Positions 41,693 through 50,202 of a DNA stretch of 64,000 nt are shown piece after piece (within the stretch, counting starts at the first letter, position 1; each line of letters starts with the position of its first letter). Below the pieces are notes generated by a model. The model searched no databases. It saw only the letters and a list, made by a program, of their open reading frames with translations, and was not told the origin of the DNA. Source of the DNA: Bacteroidaceae bacterium (GTDB lineage Bacteria > Bacteroidota > Bacteroidia > Bacteroidales > Bacteroidaceae); the NCBI GenBank assembly GCA_900771425.1, contig CAAGNV010000051.1:20345-84344 (forward strand), written 5' to 3'. A program made the position numbers and the translations under genes.

Positions 41693-42721
41693 ATGGCAAC
41701 TAAAGTTGGTATTAACGGTTTTGGCCGTATTGGTCGTCTCGCATTCCGTCAGATGTTCGAGGCTGAAGGTTATGAAGTTGTTGCAATCAACGACTTGACA
41801 AGTCCTAAGATGCTTGCTCACCTTTTGAAGTATGACACTGCTCAGGGTGGTTTCGCTGGCAAGTTCGGTGAAGGTAAGCACACTGTAGAAGCAACTGAAG
41901 ATTCAATCATCGTTGACGGTAAGGAAATCAAGATTTCTGCTGAGAAGGACGCAGCAAACTGCCCATGGGCTGCTAACAACGTTGACGTAGTTCTCGAGTG
42001 CACAGGTTTCTACACTTCAAAGGAAAAGGCATCTGCTCACCTCGCTGCTGGTGCTAAGAAGGTAGTCATCTCTGCTCCTGCAGGTAACGACCTCCCAACA
42101 ATCGTTTACAACGTAAACCACAAGACTCTTACAGCTGATGACAAGATCATCTCTGCTGCTTCTTGTACAACTAACTGCTTGGCTCCTATGGCTGCAGCTC
42201 TCAACGGCTATGCACCAATCGCTTCAGGTATCATGTCAACAATCCACGCTTACACTGGCGACCAGATGATTCTCGACGGTCCTCAGCGCAAGGGTGACCT
42301 CCGCCGTTCACGTGCAGGTGCTCAGAACATCGTTCCTAACTCAACTGGTGCTGCTAAGGCTATCGGTCTCGTTATCCCTGAACTCAACGGTAAGTTGATC
42401 GGTTCTGCACAGCGCGTTCCAACTCCAACAGGTTCAACTACTATCCTCGTTGCTGTTGTTAAGGGTAAGGACATCACAGTTGAAGGCATCAACGCTGCAA
42501 TGAAGGCTGCTGGTACTGAATCATTCGGTTATACTGAAGATCAGATCGTTTCTTCTGACATCATCGGTATGAAGTTCGGTTCTCTCTTCGACGCTACTCA
42601 GACAATGGTTAGCAAGATCGACGACGACACATTCCAGGTACAGGTTGTTTCTTGGTATGACAATGAGAACTCTTACACTTCTCAGATGGTTCGCACTATC
42701 AAGTATTTCTCTGAAATCTAA
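41693..42721 (+). CDS. gap: Glyceraldehyde-3-phosphate dehydrogenase, type I
   Basis: A 342-residue glycolytic enzyme with NAD site INGFGRIGR (residues 7-15) and AINDLTS (Asp34, NAD preference), catalytic Cys158 in SAASCTTNCLAPM, the HAYTGDQMILDGP and RRSRAGAQNIVP loops, and the VSWYDNE C-terminal block. Codons are strongly shifted to GGT, GCT, GTT and TCT compared with neighbours, the usual sign of very high expression. It is followed by a good terminator. Confidence 0.99.
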   Translation: MATKVGINGFGRIGRLAFRQMFEAEGYEVVAINDLTSPKMLAHLLKYDTAQGGFAGKFGEGKHTVEATEDSIIVDGKEIKISAEKDAANCPWAANNVDVVLECTGFYTSKEKASAHLAAGAKKVVISAPAGNDLPTIVYNVNHKTLTADDKIISAASCTTNCLAPMAAALNGYAPIASGIMSTIHAYTGDQMILDGPQRKGDLRRSRAGAQNIVPNSTGAAKAIGLVIPELNGKLIGSAQRVPTPTGSTTILVAVVKGKDITVEGINAAMKAAGTESFGYTEDQIVSSDIIGMKFGSLFDATQTMVSKIDDDTFQVQVVSWYDNENSYTSQMVRTIKYFSEI

Positions 42722-42743
42722 TTTTCAAGATAAATATCTTATG

Positions 42744-42771
42744 AAGAGGACGTGCTTCGGTATGTCCTCTT
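42744..42771 (+). terminator. Rho-independent terminator of gap
   Basis: Stem AAGAGGAC / GTCCTCTT, 12-nt loop, then a run of T residues; 22 nt after the stop. Confidence 0.92.
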
Positions 42772-42810
42772 TTTTTTGGTTCGCCCAGCCGAAGCACCGC
42801 CTTCGCCCAG

Positions 42811-43095
42811 TTGCATAATTATGCATTTTTGGCAGTGCTCGTCCGCGCATATTTATCTTACGAAAAACGCAGCCATATCTTCGGCCAATAAGATTTGGTT
42901 CTTCGGCCGATAAGATTTGGTTCTTATGGCGATAAGATTTGGTTCTTCCGACCCGAAGATTTGGCTGCGTTTTCGTGTGGATGTAACTGCGATGATTATC
43001 AGAGGTTTACGAATCGACGCTCCGACCCTCATTTCAGCCCCGTTCCTGGCAGGAACATCCATGCATATTTATTCATAAAGTGCATAATTATGCAA
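42811..43095 (+). repeat. Interspersed repeat element, copy 4 (type B flanks, core flipped)
   Basis: The core is 42869-42968 (100 bp). It is bracketed by palindromes TTGCATAATTATGCAT (42811) and TGCATAATTATGCA (43081). The box ATGATTATCAGA (42992-43003) lies 24 nt to the right of the core although the core has the same orientation as copies 1 and 2, where the box is to the left. Relative to the box this core is therefore inverted. Confidence 0.9.
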
Positions 43096-43257
43096 AATCC
43101 GACAGGGGGGGAGATGACTGTCGGATGACGGCACTGCCGATTTGCATGAGGCGTCTCACTGCCGGTTCTCGTTATGCCACGGCTGAAAAACCAATGACGT
43201 ATTAGCTCTAATAATAAATAAATGTGTCAATGCAGTCGTGTTCTCAATATTTATTCG

Positions 43258-43265
43258 TATCTTTG
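43258..43265 (+). promoter_or_regulatory. -7 box of ftsY
   Basis: TATCTTTG followed by CA, 49 nt before the ATG. Confidence 0.7.
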
Positions 43266-43314
43266 CAGCATAATTTGGATTAATGTGTACTATCGTACAA
43301 AAGAATGAAAGGTT

Positions 43315-44280
43315 ATGGGATTCTTCAATTTTTTCAACAAGCAAAAGAAAGAGACACTTGACAACGGACTTGCCAAGACAAAGGAAAGTGTGTTCGGCAA
43401 GATTGCACGTGCCGTTGCAGGCAAGTCGCACGTTGACGACGACGTGCTGGACAATCTGGAAGAGGTACTCGTCACGAGTGACGTGGGCGTAGAGACTACT
43501 CTGAAGATTATCGAACATATAGAAACCCGCGTGGCACGCGACAAGTATGTCAGCACCAGCGAACTGAACAACATACTGCGTGAGGAAATTGCGAATCTGC
43601 TGACTGAGAACAATACAGACGACACTGAGGGTTTCAGTATCCCGACCGTCGAATCGGCAGGCGAGAAGGTACCTTACGTCATACTTGTAGTCGGTGTGAA
43701 CGGAGTGGGCAAGACCACTACCATCGGTAAGTTGGCCTATCAGTTCAAGGAGGCGGGCTACAGCGTGATGCTCGGTGCTGCCGACACGTTCCGTGCCGCT
43801 GCTGTCGAGCAACTCTGCATCTGGGGCGAGCGCGTAGGAGTGCCGGTTGTCAAGCAGCAGATGGGCAGCGACCCTGCATCGGTGGCTTACGACACACTCA
43901 GTTCTGCCATTGCCAACAAGGCCGACGTGGTACTGATCGACACGGCAGGACGACTCCATAACAAAGTCGGGCTGATGAACGAACTGACGAAGATAAAGAA
44001 CGTGATGAAGAAACTCGTGCCGACGGCACCTGACGACGTGATGCTCGTGCTCGACGGCTCGACCGGACAGAACGCATTCGAACAGGCACGACAGTTTACG
44101 GCGGCTACCGACGTCACTTCGATGGCAATCACGAAACTCGACGGCACAGCCAAGGGAGGAGTGGTCATCGGCATCAGCGACCAGTTCCGCATCCCTGTAC
44201 GATACATCGGTCTGGGCGAAGGCATGGAAGACCTTCAACCGTTCAACCGACGTGAATTCGTCGATTCACTGTTTAAGTAA
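43315..44280 (+). CDS. ftsY: Signal recognition particle receptor FtsY
   Basis: A 321-residue SRP GTPase that docks ribosome-SRP complexes at the membrane. An N domain (about 1-110) precedes the G domain with G1 GVNGVGKTTTIGKLA, the I-box segment AADTFRAAAVEQL, G3 DTAGRLHNK and G4 TKLDGTAKGG, and the C-terminal GLGEGMEDLQPF. There is no long acidic A domain, as usual in Bacteroidetes; the start MGFFNFFNKQKK is amphipathic and may touch the membrane. It precedes rimO. Confidence 0.98.
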   Translation: MGFFNFFNKQKKETLDNGLAKTKESVFGKIARAVAGKSHVDDDVLDNLEEVLVTSDVGVETTLKIIEHIETRVARDKYVSTSELNNILREEIANLLTENNTDDTEGFSIPTVESAGEKVPYVILVVGVNGVGKTTTIGKLAYQFKEAGYSVMLGAADTFRAAAVEQLCIWGERVGVPVVKQQMGSDPASVAYDTLSSAIANKADVVLIDTAGRLHNKVGLMNELTKIKNVMKKLVPTAPDDVMLVLDGSTGQNAFEQARQFTAATDVTSMAITKLDGTAKGGVVIGISDQFRIPVRYIGLGEGMEDLQPFNRREFVDSLFK

Positions 44281-44307
44281 CGATGAACCACGCCCTGCAC
44301 CTCTTTA

Positions 44308-44333
44308 TGAAGAACCGTGATTGTTGTTCTTCA
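44308..44333 (+). terminator. Hairpin between ftsY and rimO
   Basis: Stem TGAAGAAC / GTTCTTCA with a 10-nt loop; no T tract directly after it. It may be an attenuator or processing site rather than a full terminator. Confidence 0.4.
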
Positions 44334-44373
44334 CAAAGTTTTGATTTTTAACTTTTAATTATTGATTTCCTCG

Positions 44374-45678
44374 ATGACCATTGATATCATAACACTTGGA
44401 TGTTCGAAAAACCTCGTTGACTCCGAACGGCTGATGGCACGCCTCAGCAACCTTGGCTTCGATGTGACACACGACAGTCAGAACCCAAAGGGCGAGATTG
44501 CCGTCATCAATACCTGTGGCTTCATCGGTGATGCAAAGGAAGAGTCAGTCAACATGATTCTGGAATTTGCGCAGGCAAAGGAAGAAGGACGCCTGAAGCG
44601 CCTCTACGTGATGGGGTGCCTCAGTCAGCGATACCGACGTCAACTGACAAAAGAAATTCCTGCGGTCGATAAGTTCTATGGCAAGTTCGACTGGGAAGGC
44701 ATAGCCGAAGAACTCAAGGCAGCTGCCGACGAAGTGACGGATGCCACTGCGCCTGAACGAATCATCACCACACCAGGGCATTACGCATATATCAAGATAA
44801 GCGAAGGGTGCGACCGTCGGTGCGCCTATTGTGCCATACCTATAATCACGGGCAAGCACCGTAGCCGTCCGATTGAGGAAATCCTCAGCGAGGTAGAATG
44901 GCTTGTCGGTCAGGGCGTCAAAGAGTTTCAGGTCATTGCTCAGGAACTGACTTATTACGGCATCGACCTGTACAAGCACCGCGCCATTGCCGAACTCATC
45001 GACCGCATGGCACGTATAAAAGGCGTGAAGTGGATTCGTCTGCATTACGGATATCCACATCAGTTCCCGATGGAACTCCTTGACGTAATGCGCCGCCACA
45101 AGAACGTCTGCCGCTATATCGACATTGCCCTTCAGCATGTAAGTACGTCTGTATTGACCAATATGCAGCGCCACGTGACGAAGGAAGACACATACGAATT
45201 TATCCGAGCAATACGTAAAGCTGTGCCAGGCATTCACCTGCGTACCACTTTGATGGTCGGTTTCCCAGGCGAAGGTGATGCTGAGTTTGAAGAATTGAAG
45301 GAATTTGTACGCTGGGCACGCTTCGAACGCATGGGAGCATTTGCATACTGCGAGGAAGACGGGACATACGCCGCACGCCACTATAAGGATAATATTCCTG
45401 AAGAGGTGAAACAACAGAGGTTGAACGAACTGATGGACATCCAACAAGGCATCTCTGCCGAAATCGCCGCTGAGAAAGTAGGACAGACGCTACGTGTCAT
45501 CATCGACCGTAAAGAAGGCGAATACTATGTCGGACGAACAGAATTTGACTCACCGGAGGTTGACCCTGAAGTACTTATACCTGTTGCCAACGGACAACTA
45601 CGTCGCGGCTGTTTCTACGATATCCACATAACCGACTCCGACGAATTCGACCTATACGGGGAGAGAACAACAAAATAA
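44374..45678 (+). CDS. rimO: Ribosomal protein S12 methylthiotransferase RimO
   Basis: A 434-residue radical-SAM enzyme that methylthiolates an Asp of ribosomal protein S12. An N-terminal UPF0004 domain with its three cluster cysteines (TLGCSKN, INTCGFIG, VMGCLSQR), the radical SAM motif CDRRCAYC (Cys146, 150, 153) and a C-terminal TRAM domain (VGQTLRVIIDRKEG...) are complete. A TTG four codons upstream is possible, but the ATG gives the normal N-terminus (MTIDIITLGC). It is 93 nt after ftsY. Confidence 0.96.
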   Translation: MTIDIITLGCSKNLVDSERLMARLSNLGFDVTHDSQNPKGEIAVINTCGFIGDAKEESVNMILEFAQAKEEGRLKRLYVMGCLSQRYRRQLTKEIPAVDKFYGKFDWEGIAEELKAAADEVTDATAPERIITTPGHYAYIKISEGCDRRCAYCAIPIITGKHRSRPIEEILSEVEWLVGQGVKEFQVIAQELTYYGIDLYKHRAIAELIDRMARIKGVKWIRLHYGYPHQFPMELLDVMRRHKNVCRYIDIALQHVSTSVLTNMQRHVTKEDTYEFIRAIRKAVPGIHLRTTLMVGFPGEGDAEFEELKEFVRWARFERMGAFAYCEEDGTYAARHYKDNIPEEVKQQRLNELMDIQQGISAEIAAEKVGQTLRVIIDRKEGEYYVGRTEFDSPEVDPEVLIPVANGQLRRGCFYDIHITDSDEFDLYGERTTK

Positions 45679-45710
45679 TCAATAACAACCAATTAATTAA
45701 TACTTAACTA

Positions 45711-48700
45711 ATGATGAAACGATACTTGACTATTATCATGCTGATGGCGTCTGTCCTGACGGCATCGGCTCAGCGATTCACAGATAAGATTGACCGTGGG
45801 TTGGTTGCTGTCCCAGCTTCAACCACTGGCAACTACGTCAGTTGGCGCCGATTTGGCGAAGAATACTATGACGTGACTTATAACCTCTATCGCGACGGGA
45901 CGAAGATTGCATCGAACCTGTCGAAGATGAACTATGTAGATGCCGGAGGAAGTGCCAGCAGCAAGTATCAAGTTAGTGCGGTAGTTCGTGGAATCGAACA
46001 GCAACCATGTGCTGCTGTCAAGCGATGGACCAATCAGTATTTTGACATCAAGATGAAGGATGTCTATGACCGAAATGGCGCGAATGTTACAAGCCATTAT
46101 ACGCTGAATGACGTTACGCTTGCCGACGTAGATGGTGATGGCGTTACTGAATTTATTGTTAAGCGTCCATGTGATATAGCTACTGATCTCAGCAACAAGA
46201 CGGCATTCAACCATTATGACTGCTACAAACTCGACGGAACTTTGCTTTGGTGGATTGACATGGGACCTAATATGCTGTCCGGTGCTGATGAACAATGGGA
46301 TATCGTTGCTTATGACTGGGATATGGACGGACGAGCAGAGATTCTTTTCCGTGGTGCCGACAATATGATAATACACCATCGTGATGGTTCAACAACCCAG
46401 ATAGGTAGTAATGCTGATACGCGCTGGAGTGGCATTGAATATACAAATTCAGGTAACGAGTACTTGATTTATGCTGATGGCGAGACGGCTGTGCCATGGA
46501 TTAAAAAGGCTTATCCTTTGGCACGTGGCTCTGCCAGTGACTGGGGCGATGATTATGGACATCGTTCTACAAAGCACTTCTTTGGTGCTCCGTTCCTCGA
46601 TGGACGCAAGGCAAGCATCCTACTTGTCCGAGGCATTTATACAAAGCATGTAATGGTCGCATATGATGTAGATTCCGAAACGCATCAACTTACTCAGCGC
46701 TGGCGATGGGATGGCCCGTCGAGTGGCTCATGGTTCGGACAGGGCTACCACAACTATGCCATTGCCGATGTTGACTGGGACGGACGCGACGAAATCGTCA
46801 TGGGATCAATGGTCATCGACGACAACGGCAAGGGACTCTCGACAACAGGACTCGGACACGGCGACGCACAGCACTGCGGCGACCTCGACCCTTACCGTCA
46901 TGGTCAGGAACAGTTCGCCTGCAACGAAGCATCACCTAACATGAACTACCGCAACGCAACGACATCGCAGATATACTATCGCAGCGTAGGTACGGGAGAT
47001 GACGGCCGTGCACTGTGCGGAAACTTCACGAACAAGTATCCTGGATGTGTAGGCCGAAGCACAAATACCGGAATGGTGTCGTCGGTTGCCGACAAGGTCA
47101 TCAGCGAACTGGGCGACCTTATCGCATGGAGCGACCTCAATAACCGAATCTACTGGGACGGTGACCTTTGCGACGAAGTACTCAACTCACCTGGAACTGA
47201 GCGAGAGGCAAAGATAGAGAAACCAGGCACCGGACGAATCTTCCTGTCGTCGGGATGTAAGATGAACAACTGGTCGAAGAACAACCCAGGCGCTCAGGCC
47301 GACATCTTAGGCGACTGGCGCGAAGAACTGGTGCTCCGTACCGACAACAACGCATATCTTCGCATTTATGTCTCAAATGCTGAAACCAAGTACAGCATCT
47401 ATTCACTCTGGCACGACCACCAGTATCGTCAGGCAATGGTCTGGCAGCCACTGGGATATAACCAACCACCTCACACCAGTTATTTCCTCGGCGAGATGGA
47501 AGGCATCACCATGGCACCGCCACCACTCACCATGACTGGACGTACCGAAATTGTCAACGGCGGAACCATTCCAGACGAAGACAAGCACTTCATCGTCTGT
47601 GAACCAAACAATACCGACATATCAGTAACCGACGGAGCATCACCTTATATCGTTACCTTCAACGTACCGTCGTGGGTACAGGGCACAGCCGGCAGCAACC
47701 CTACGACTGCCACACCGAAAATCAACTACTCATACTATACTTGCAACGTGACCGGAGGTGCCTTCACCGGCTCTATGCGACTGGTAAAGCAGGGCGACGG
47801 AATACTGAACCTGCCGGCTGTCAACGAGACATACAGCGGCAACACCATGATTTGGGCAGGAACAGTCAACTTCGACGGACAGATGCCTAACTCGCGGGTA
47901 TGGATCAACCGATTTGCCGAACTCAACACATCTGCCACTTATGGCAAGAGCATCGAGATGGAATATGCATCAATACTCCGTCCGGGCGGTGCCGATGACA
48001 AGGGGATCGTGTCGTGCGACTCACTACTTATGAACTTCGGCTCACGTGTCGTGTTCGACCTCTTCAGCGAAGGTTGTGAGAGCGACTGCATCAAGGCAAA
48101 CTTGTTGAAAGTCGATGTCAAGAACTGGAACTATGGACCTGAATACCTCGCACCGGTTTTCGAAGTCGCCGGTCACTATGCCGACGGACAGACACTGTTG
48201 AGCGAAGGCCGATACAAACTGATGGAAGTCGCTGCCATTTCAGGCGATATCGCAAATATCATCATCAAGGGAGTGTCGGGACAGAAGGCAGAACTGCAAT
48301 ATGAAGACGGCATACTGTATCTTGCCGTCGAGGGAATACGCGATGCAGGCAGCATCTTGTGGGCAGGCACCGAGAACAGCATCTGGAACTTTGCAGGGGT
48401 CGAAAACTTTATCAATCAAAACGGCGACAAGGACATCTTCGTCTCGGGCGATAAAGTCACATTCAACGATGACGCTTCGTCGTTCAACGTGAACATCACC
48501 AACGAAATACCTGCTGACTCCATCATCGTTGACAATACAAAGGCATATACGTTTGGTGGAAACGGCGAGATAACAGGCAGTGCCGTGCTTGTGAAGAAAA
48601 ACACAGGCAAACTCACCATCACTGGCGACCACTCATACAACGGCGGAAACCACATCCTTGGCGGAACGGTCGTTGTCAGTTCGCTTGCCAATGCCAATCA

Positions 48701-50165
48701 GGCAAAGGGCAATCTCGGCGGAGTCACTACGACGGCAACCAAGTTCACGCTCGAAGACGGCGGAACACTGCAGACCACTGCGTCCGTCACTTGTGGCTCA
48801 CCAATCAAGATGGTAGGTGAAGAAGGCGGTGTGATTAACAACTCTGCCGACTTCAACATGAACAAGGCTTTCTCTGGAACCAAACTCACCAAGAAAGGCG
48901 CAGGATGGCTCAAACTCTATGCTGCCAACGGCTCACTCCAGACACTCAGCATTGGTGCCGGAACAGTCGAGTCAACCGTTGACGTACCAGCCAAGACGGT
49001 AGAGATGACAGGCGGCACACTCAACTTCGACGGTAACGGAACTACCACTGTCACCATAGCCGAAGGCAAGACAGCAACCATCAACTGCAACGGCGACCGC
49101 AGCGTATATAACCTCACACTTAAGGGCTCAGGCACAGTCACCGTTTATTATCCACTTGTGAAAGGTAGCGGATGGTATGCTACACGTGCCGATATGAAGG
49201 GCAACTGGTCGGCATTCGAGGGTACGGTCCGACCGACAGGCGTATCTGACGACGGTCGTTTCTGCTTCAACAACAGTTACGGAATGCCGAAGGGTACACT
49301 CAACATCCCTGCCGGAGTTACTGTCGAGAACACTGCCAAGTCGTTCAAGATAGGTCAGGTGACTGGTAACGGCAGTCTCGGCGGAGTATGCTCACTCAGC
49401 AGTTCGTCACCGGGAAGCACCACCAGCTGGACTGTAGGCAACGACAAGAACTTCTCGTTCGACGGTAAAGTCACGGGTACAAACACCACATTCACCAAGG
49501 TCGGTACCGGCAAGATGAGCATCAAGGGCGCATGGAACAACACAGGTCAGGTCAAAGTCAACGAAGGTGAACTGCACGTCTCGAGCGGAGCTTTGCTGGG
49601 TACAGGTATGCTTACCGTTGCAGCAGGCGCAACCCTCAGTGGAGTTACCAACGTCACCGGAAACCTTACCAACAGCAGTTATACCTTCAACGGAACGCTT
49701 CAGGTCGGAACCATCTCTTCGTCAACGTCGGGCGTCATGCAGTTCGGAGGTAAGAACGTGACATTCAATGCCGGTTCAACCCTTATGGTCGGAATCAACA
49801 AATCTTCAGAAACCGGTAACGTGGCAAAGACTCAAATCAAGAACATAGGCAAACTCACAATGAACGGCACCATAGAGGTATATCTCGGCAGCAAGGCACT
49901 TCAAAACCTCAAGCCAGGCGATGAGGTGCAGCTGTGGGAGGCAACATCGTTTACGGGCAATCCTTCGTTCCTGTTCCCTGACGGCGTAGAATTTGATACG
50001 AGCCGAATCAGTGAAGGCATACTCATTGTGACCGGAGCCGACGGCATCAGCAATGTCCGCCATGACTTTGCCGACGGCGTGATGTATAACCTGCAAGGTG
50101 CAAGGGTAGGTGCCGACTATCACGGCATTGTCATCAAGAACGGCAAGAAGATTCTCATGAAGTAA
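45711..50165 (+). CDS. Secreted PL11-type rhamnogalacturonan lyase with beta-strand repeats and C-terminal tail
   Basis: A 1484-residue secreted protein. A signal peptide (ASVLTASAQ) is followed by a PL11 rhamnogalacturonan lyase module (about 22-620: RFTDKIDRGLVAV, VDGDGVTEFIVKRP, YDWDMDGRAEILFRGAD, ADVDWDGRDEIVMGSM, ILGDWREELVLR, LWHDHQYRQAMVWQPLGYNQPPH). The calcium-binding Asp-rich propeller loops are intact. Residues of about 640-1430 are Thr/Gly/Asn-rich repeats like autotransporter-associated beta-strand repeats (VKKNTGKLTITGDHSYNGG, LTKKGAGWLKL, TFTKVGTGKMSIKG). The last 40 residues (VMYNLQGARV...GIVIKNGKKILMK) resemble a Bacteroidetes sorting tail. PL11 enzymes cleave the pectin rhamnogalacturonan I backbone. 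It lies oddly downstream of rimO, with no other pectin genes. Confidence 0.88.
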   Translation: MMKRYLTIIMLMASVLTASAQRFTDKIDRGLVAVPASTTGNYVSWRRFGEEYYDVTYNLYRDGTKIASNLSKMNYVDAGGSASSKYQVSAVVRGIEQQPCAAVKRWTNQYFDIKMKDVYDRNGANVTSHYTLNDVTLADVDGDGVTEFIVKRPCDIATDLSNKTAFNHYDCYKLDGTLLWWIDMGPNMLSGADEQWDIVAYDWDMDGRAEILFRGADNMIIHHRDGSTTQIGSNADTRWSGIEYTNSGNEYLIYADGETAVPWIKKAYPLARGSASDWGDDYGHRSTKHFFGAPFLDGRKASILLVRGIYTKHVMVAYDVDSETHQLTQRWRWDGPSSGSWFGQGYHNYAIADVDWDGRDEIVMGSMVIDDNGKGLSTTGLGHGDAQHCGDLDPYRHGQEQFACNEASPNMNYRNATTSQIYYRSVGTGDDGRALCGNFTNKYPGCVGRSTNTGMVSSVADKVISELGDLIAWSDLNNRIYWDGDLCDEVLNSPGTEREAKIEKPGTGRIFLSSGCKMNNWSKNNPGAQADILGDWREELVLRTDNNAYLRIYVSNAETKYSIYSLWHDHQYRQAMVWQPLGYNQPPHTSYFLGEMEGITMAPPPLTMTGRTEIVNGGTIPDEDKHFIVCEPNNTDISVTDGASPYIVTFNVPSWVQGTAGSNPTTATPKINYSYYTCNVTGGAFTGSMRLVKQGDGILNLPAVNETYSGNTMIWAGTVNFDGQMPNSRVWINRFAELNTSATYGKSIEMEYASILRPGGADDKGIVSCDSLLMNFGSRVVFDLFSEGCESDCIKANLLKVDVKNWNYGPEYLAPVFEVAGHYADGQTLLSEGRYKLMEVAAISGDIANIIIKGVSGQKAELQYEDGILYLAVEGIRDAGSILWAGTENSIWNFAGVENFINQNGDKDIFVSGDKVTFNDDASSFNVNITNEIPADSIIVDNTKAYTFGGNGEITGSAVLVKKNTGKLTITGDHSYNGGNHILGGTVVVSSLANANQAKGNLGGVTTTATKFTLEDGGTLQTTASVTCGSPIKMVGEEGGVINNSADFNMNKAFSGTKLTKKGAGWLKLYAANGSLQTLSIGAGTVESTVDVPAKTVEMTGGTLNFDGNGTTTVTIAEGKTATINCNGDRSVYNLTLKGSGTVTVYYPLVKGSGWYATRADMKGNWSAFEGTVRPTGVSDDGRFCFNNSYGMPKGTLNIPAGVTVENTAKSFKIGQVTGNGSLGGVCSLSSSSPGSTTSWTVGNDKNFSFDGKVTGTNTTFTKVGTGKMSIKGAWNNTGQVKVNEGELHVSSGALLGTGMLTVAAGATLSGVTNVTGNLTNSSYTFNGTLQVGTISSSTSGVMQFGGKNVTFNAGSTLMVGINKSSETGNVAKTQIKNIGKLTMNGTIEVYLGSKALQNLKPGDEVQLWEATSFTGNPSFLFPDGVEFDTSRISEGILIVTGADGISNVRHDFADGVMYNLQGARVGADYHGIVIKNGKKILMK

Positions 50166-50202
50166 TGCCATTCCGATACTAAAAACAACTAAACACTGTC
50201 CA

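Larger units (their letters stand above)
42722..43314. other. Intergenic region between gap and ftsY
   Basis: Terminator (42744-42771), repeat copy 4 (42811-43095) and about 160 nt of unremarkable sequence before the ftsY promoter at 43258. Confidence 0.7.

Noticed and set aside
42895..43128. Open frames running through repeat copies 4 and 5 (77 and 64-94 residues)
   Set aside because: They arise because the repeat lacks stops in some frames; the frame is not kept in the other copies.
43156..44238. 360-residue frame antisense to ftsY
   Set aside because: Mirror of a strongly coding G domain; no promoter or recognisable domains.
44545..45447. 300-residue frame antisense to rimO
   Set aside because: Shadow of a certain gene; composition is not protein-like.
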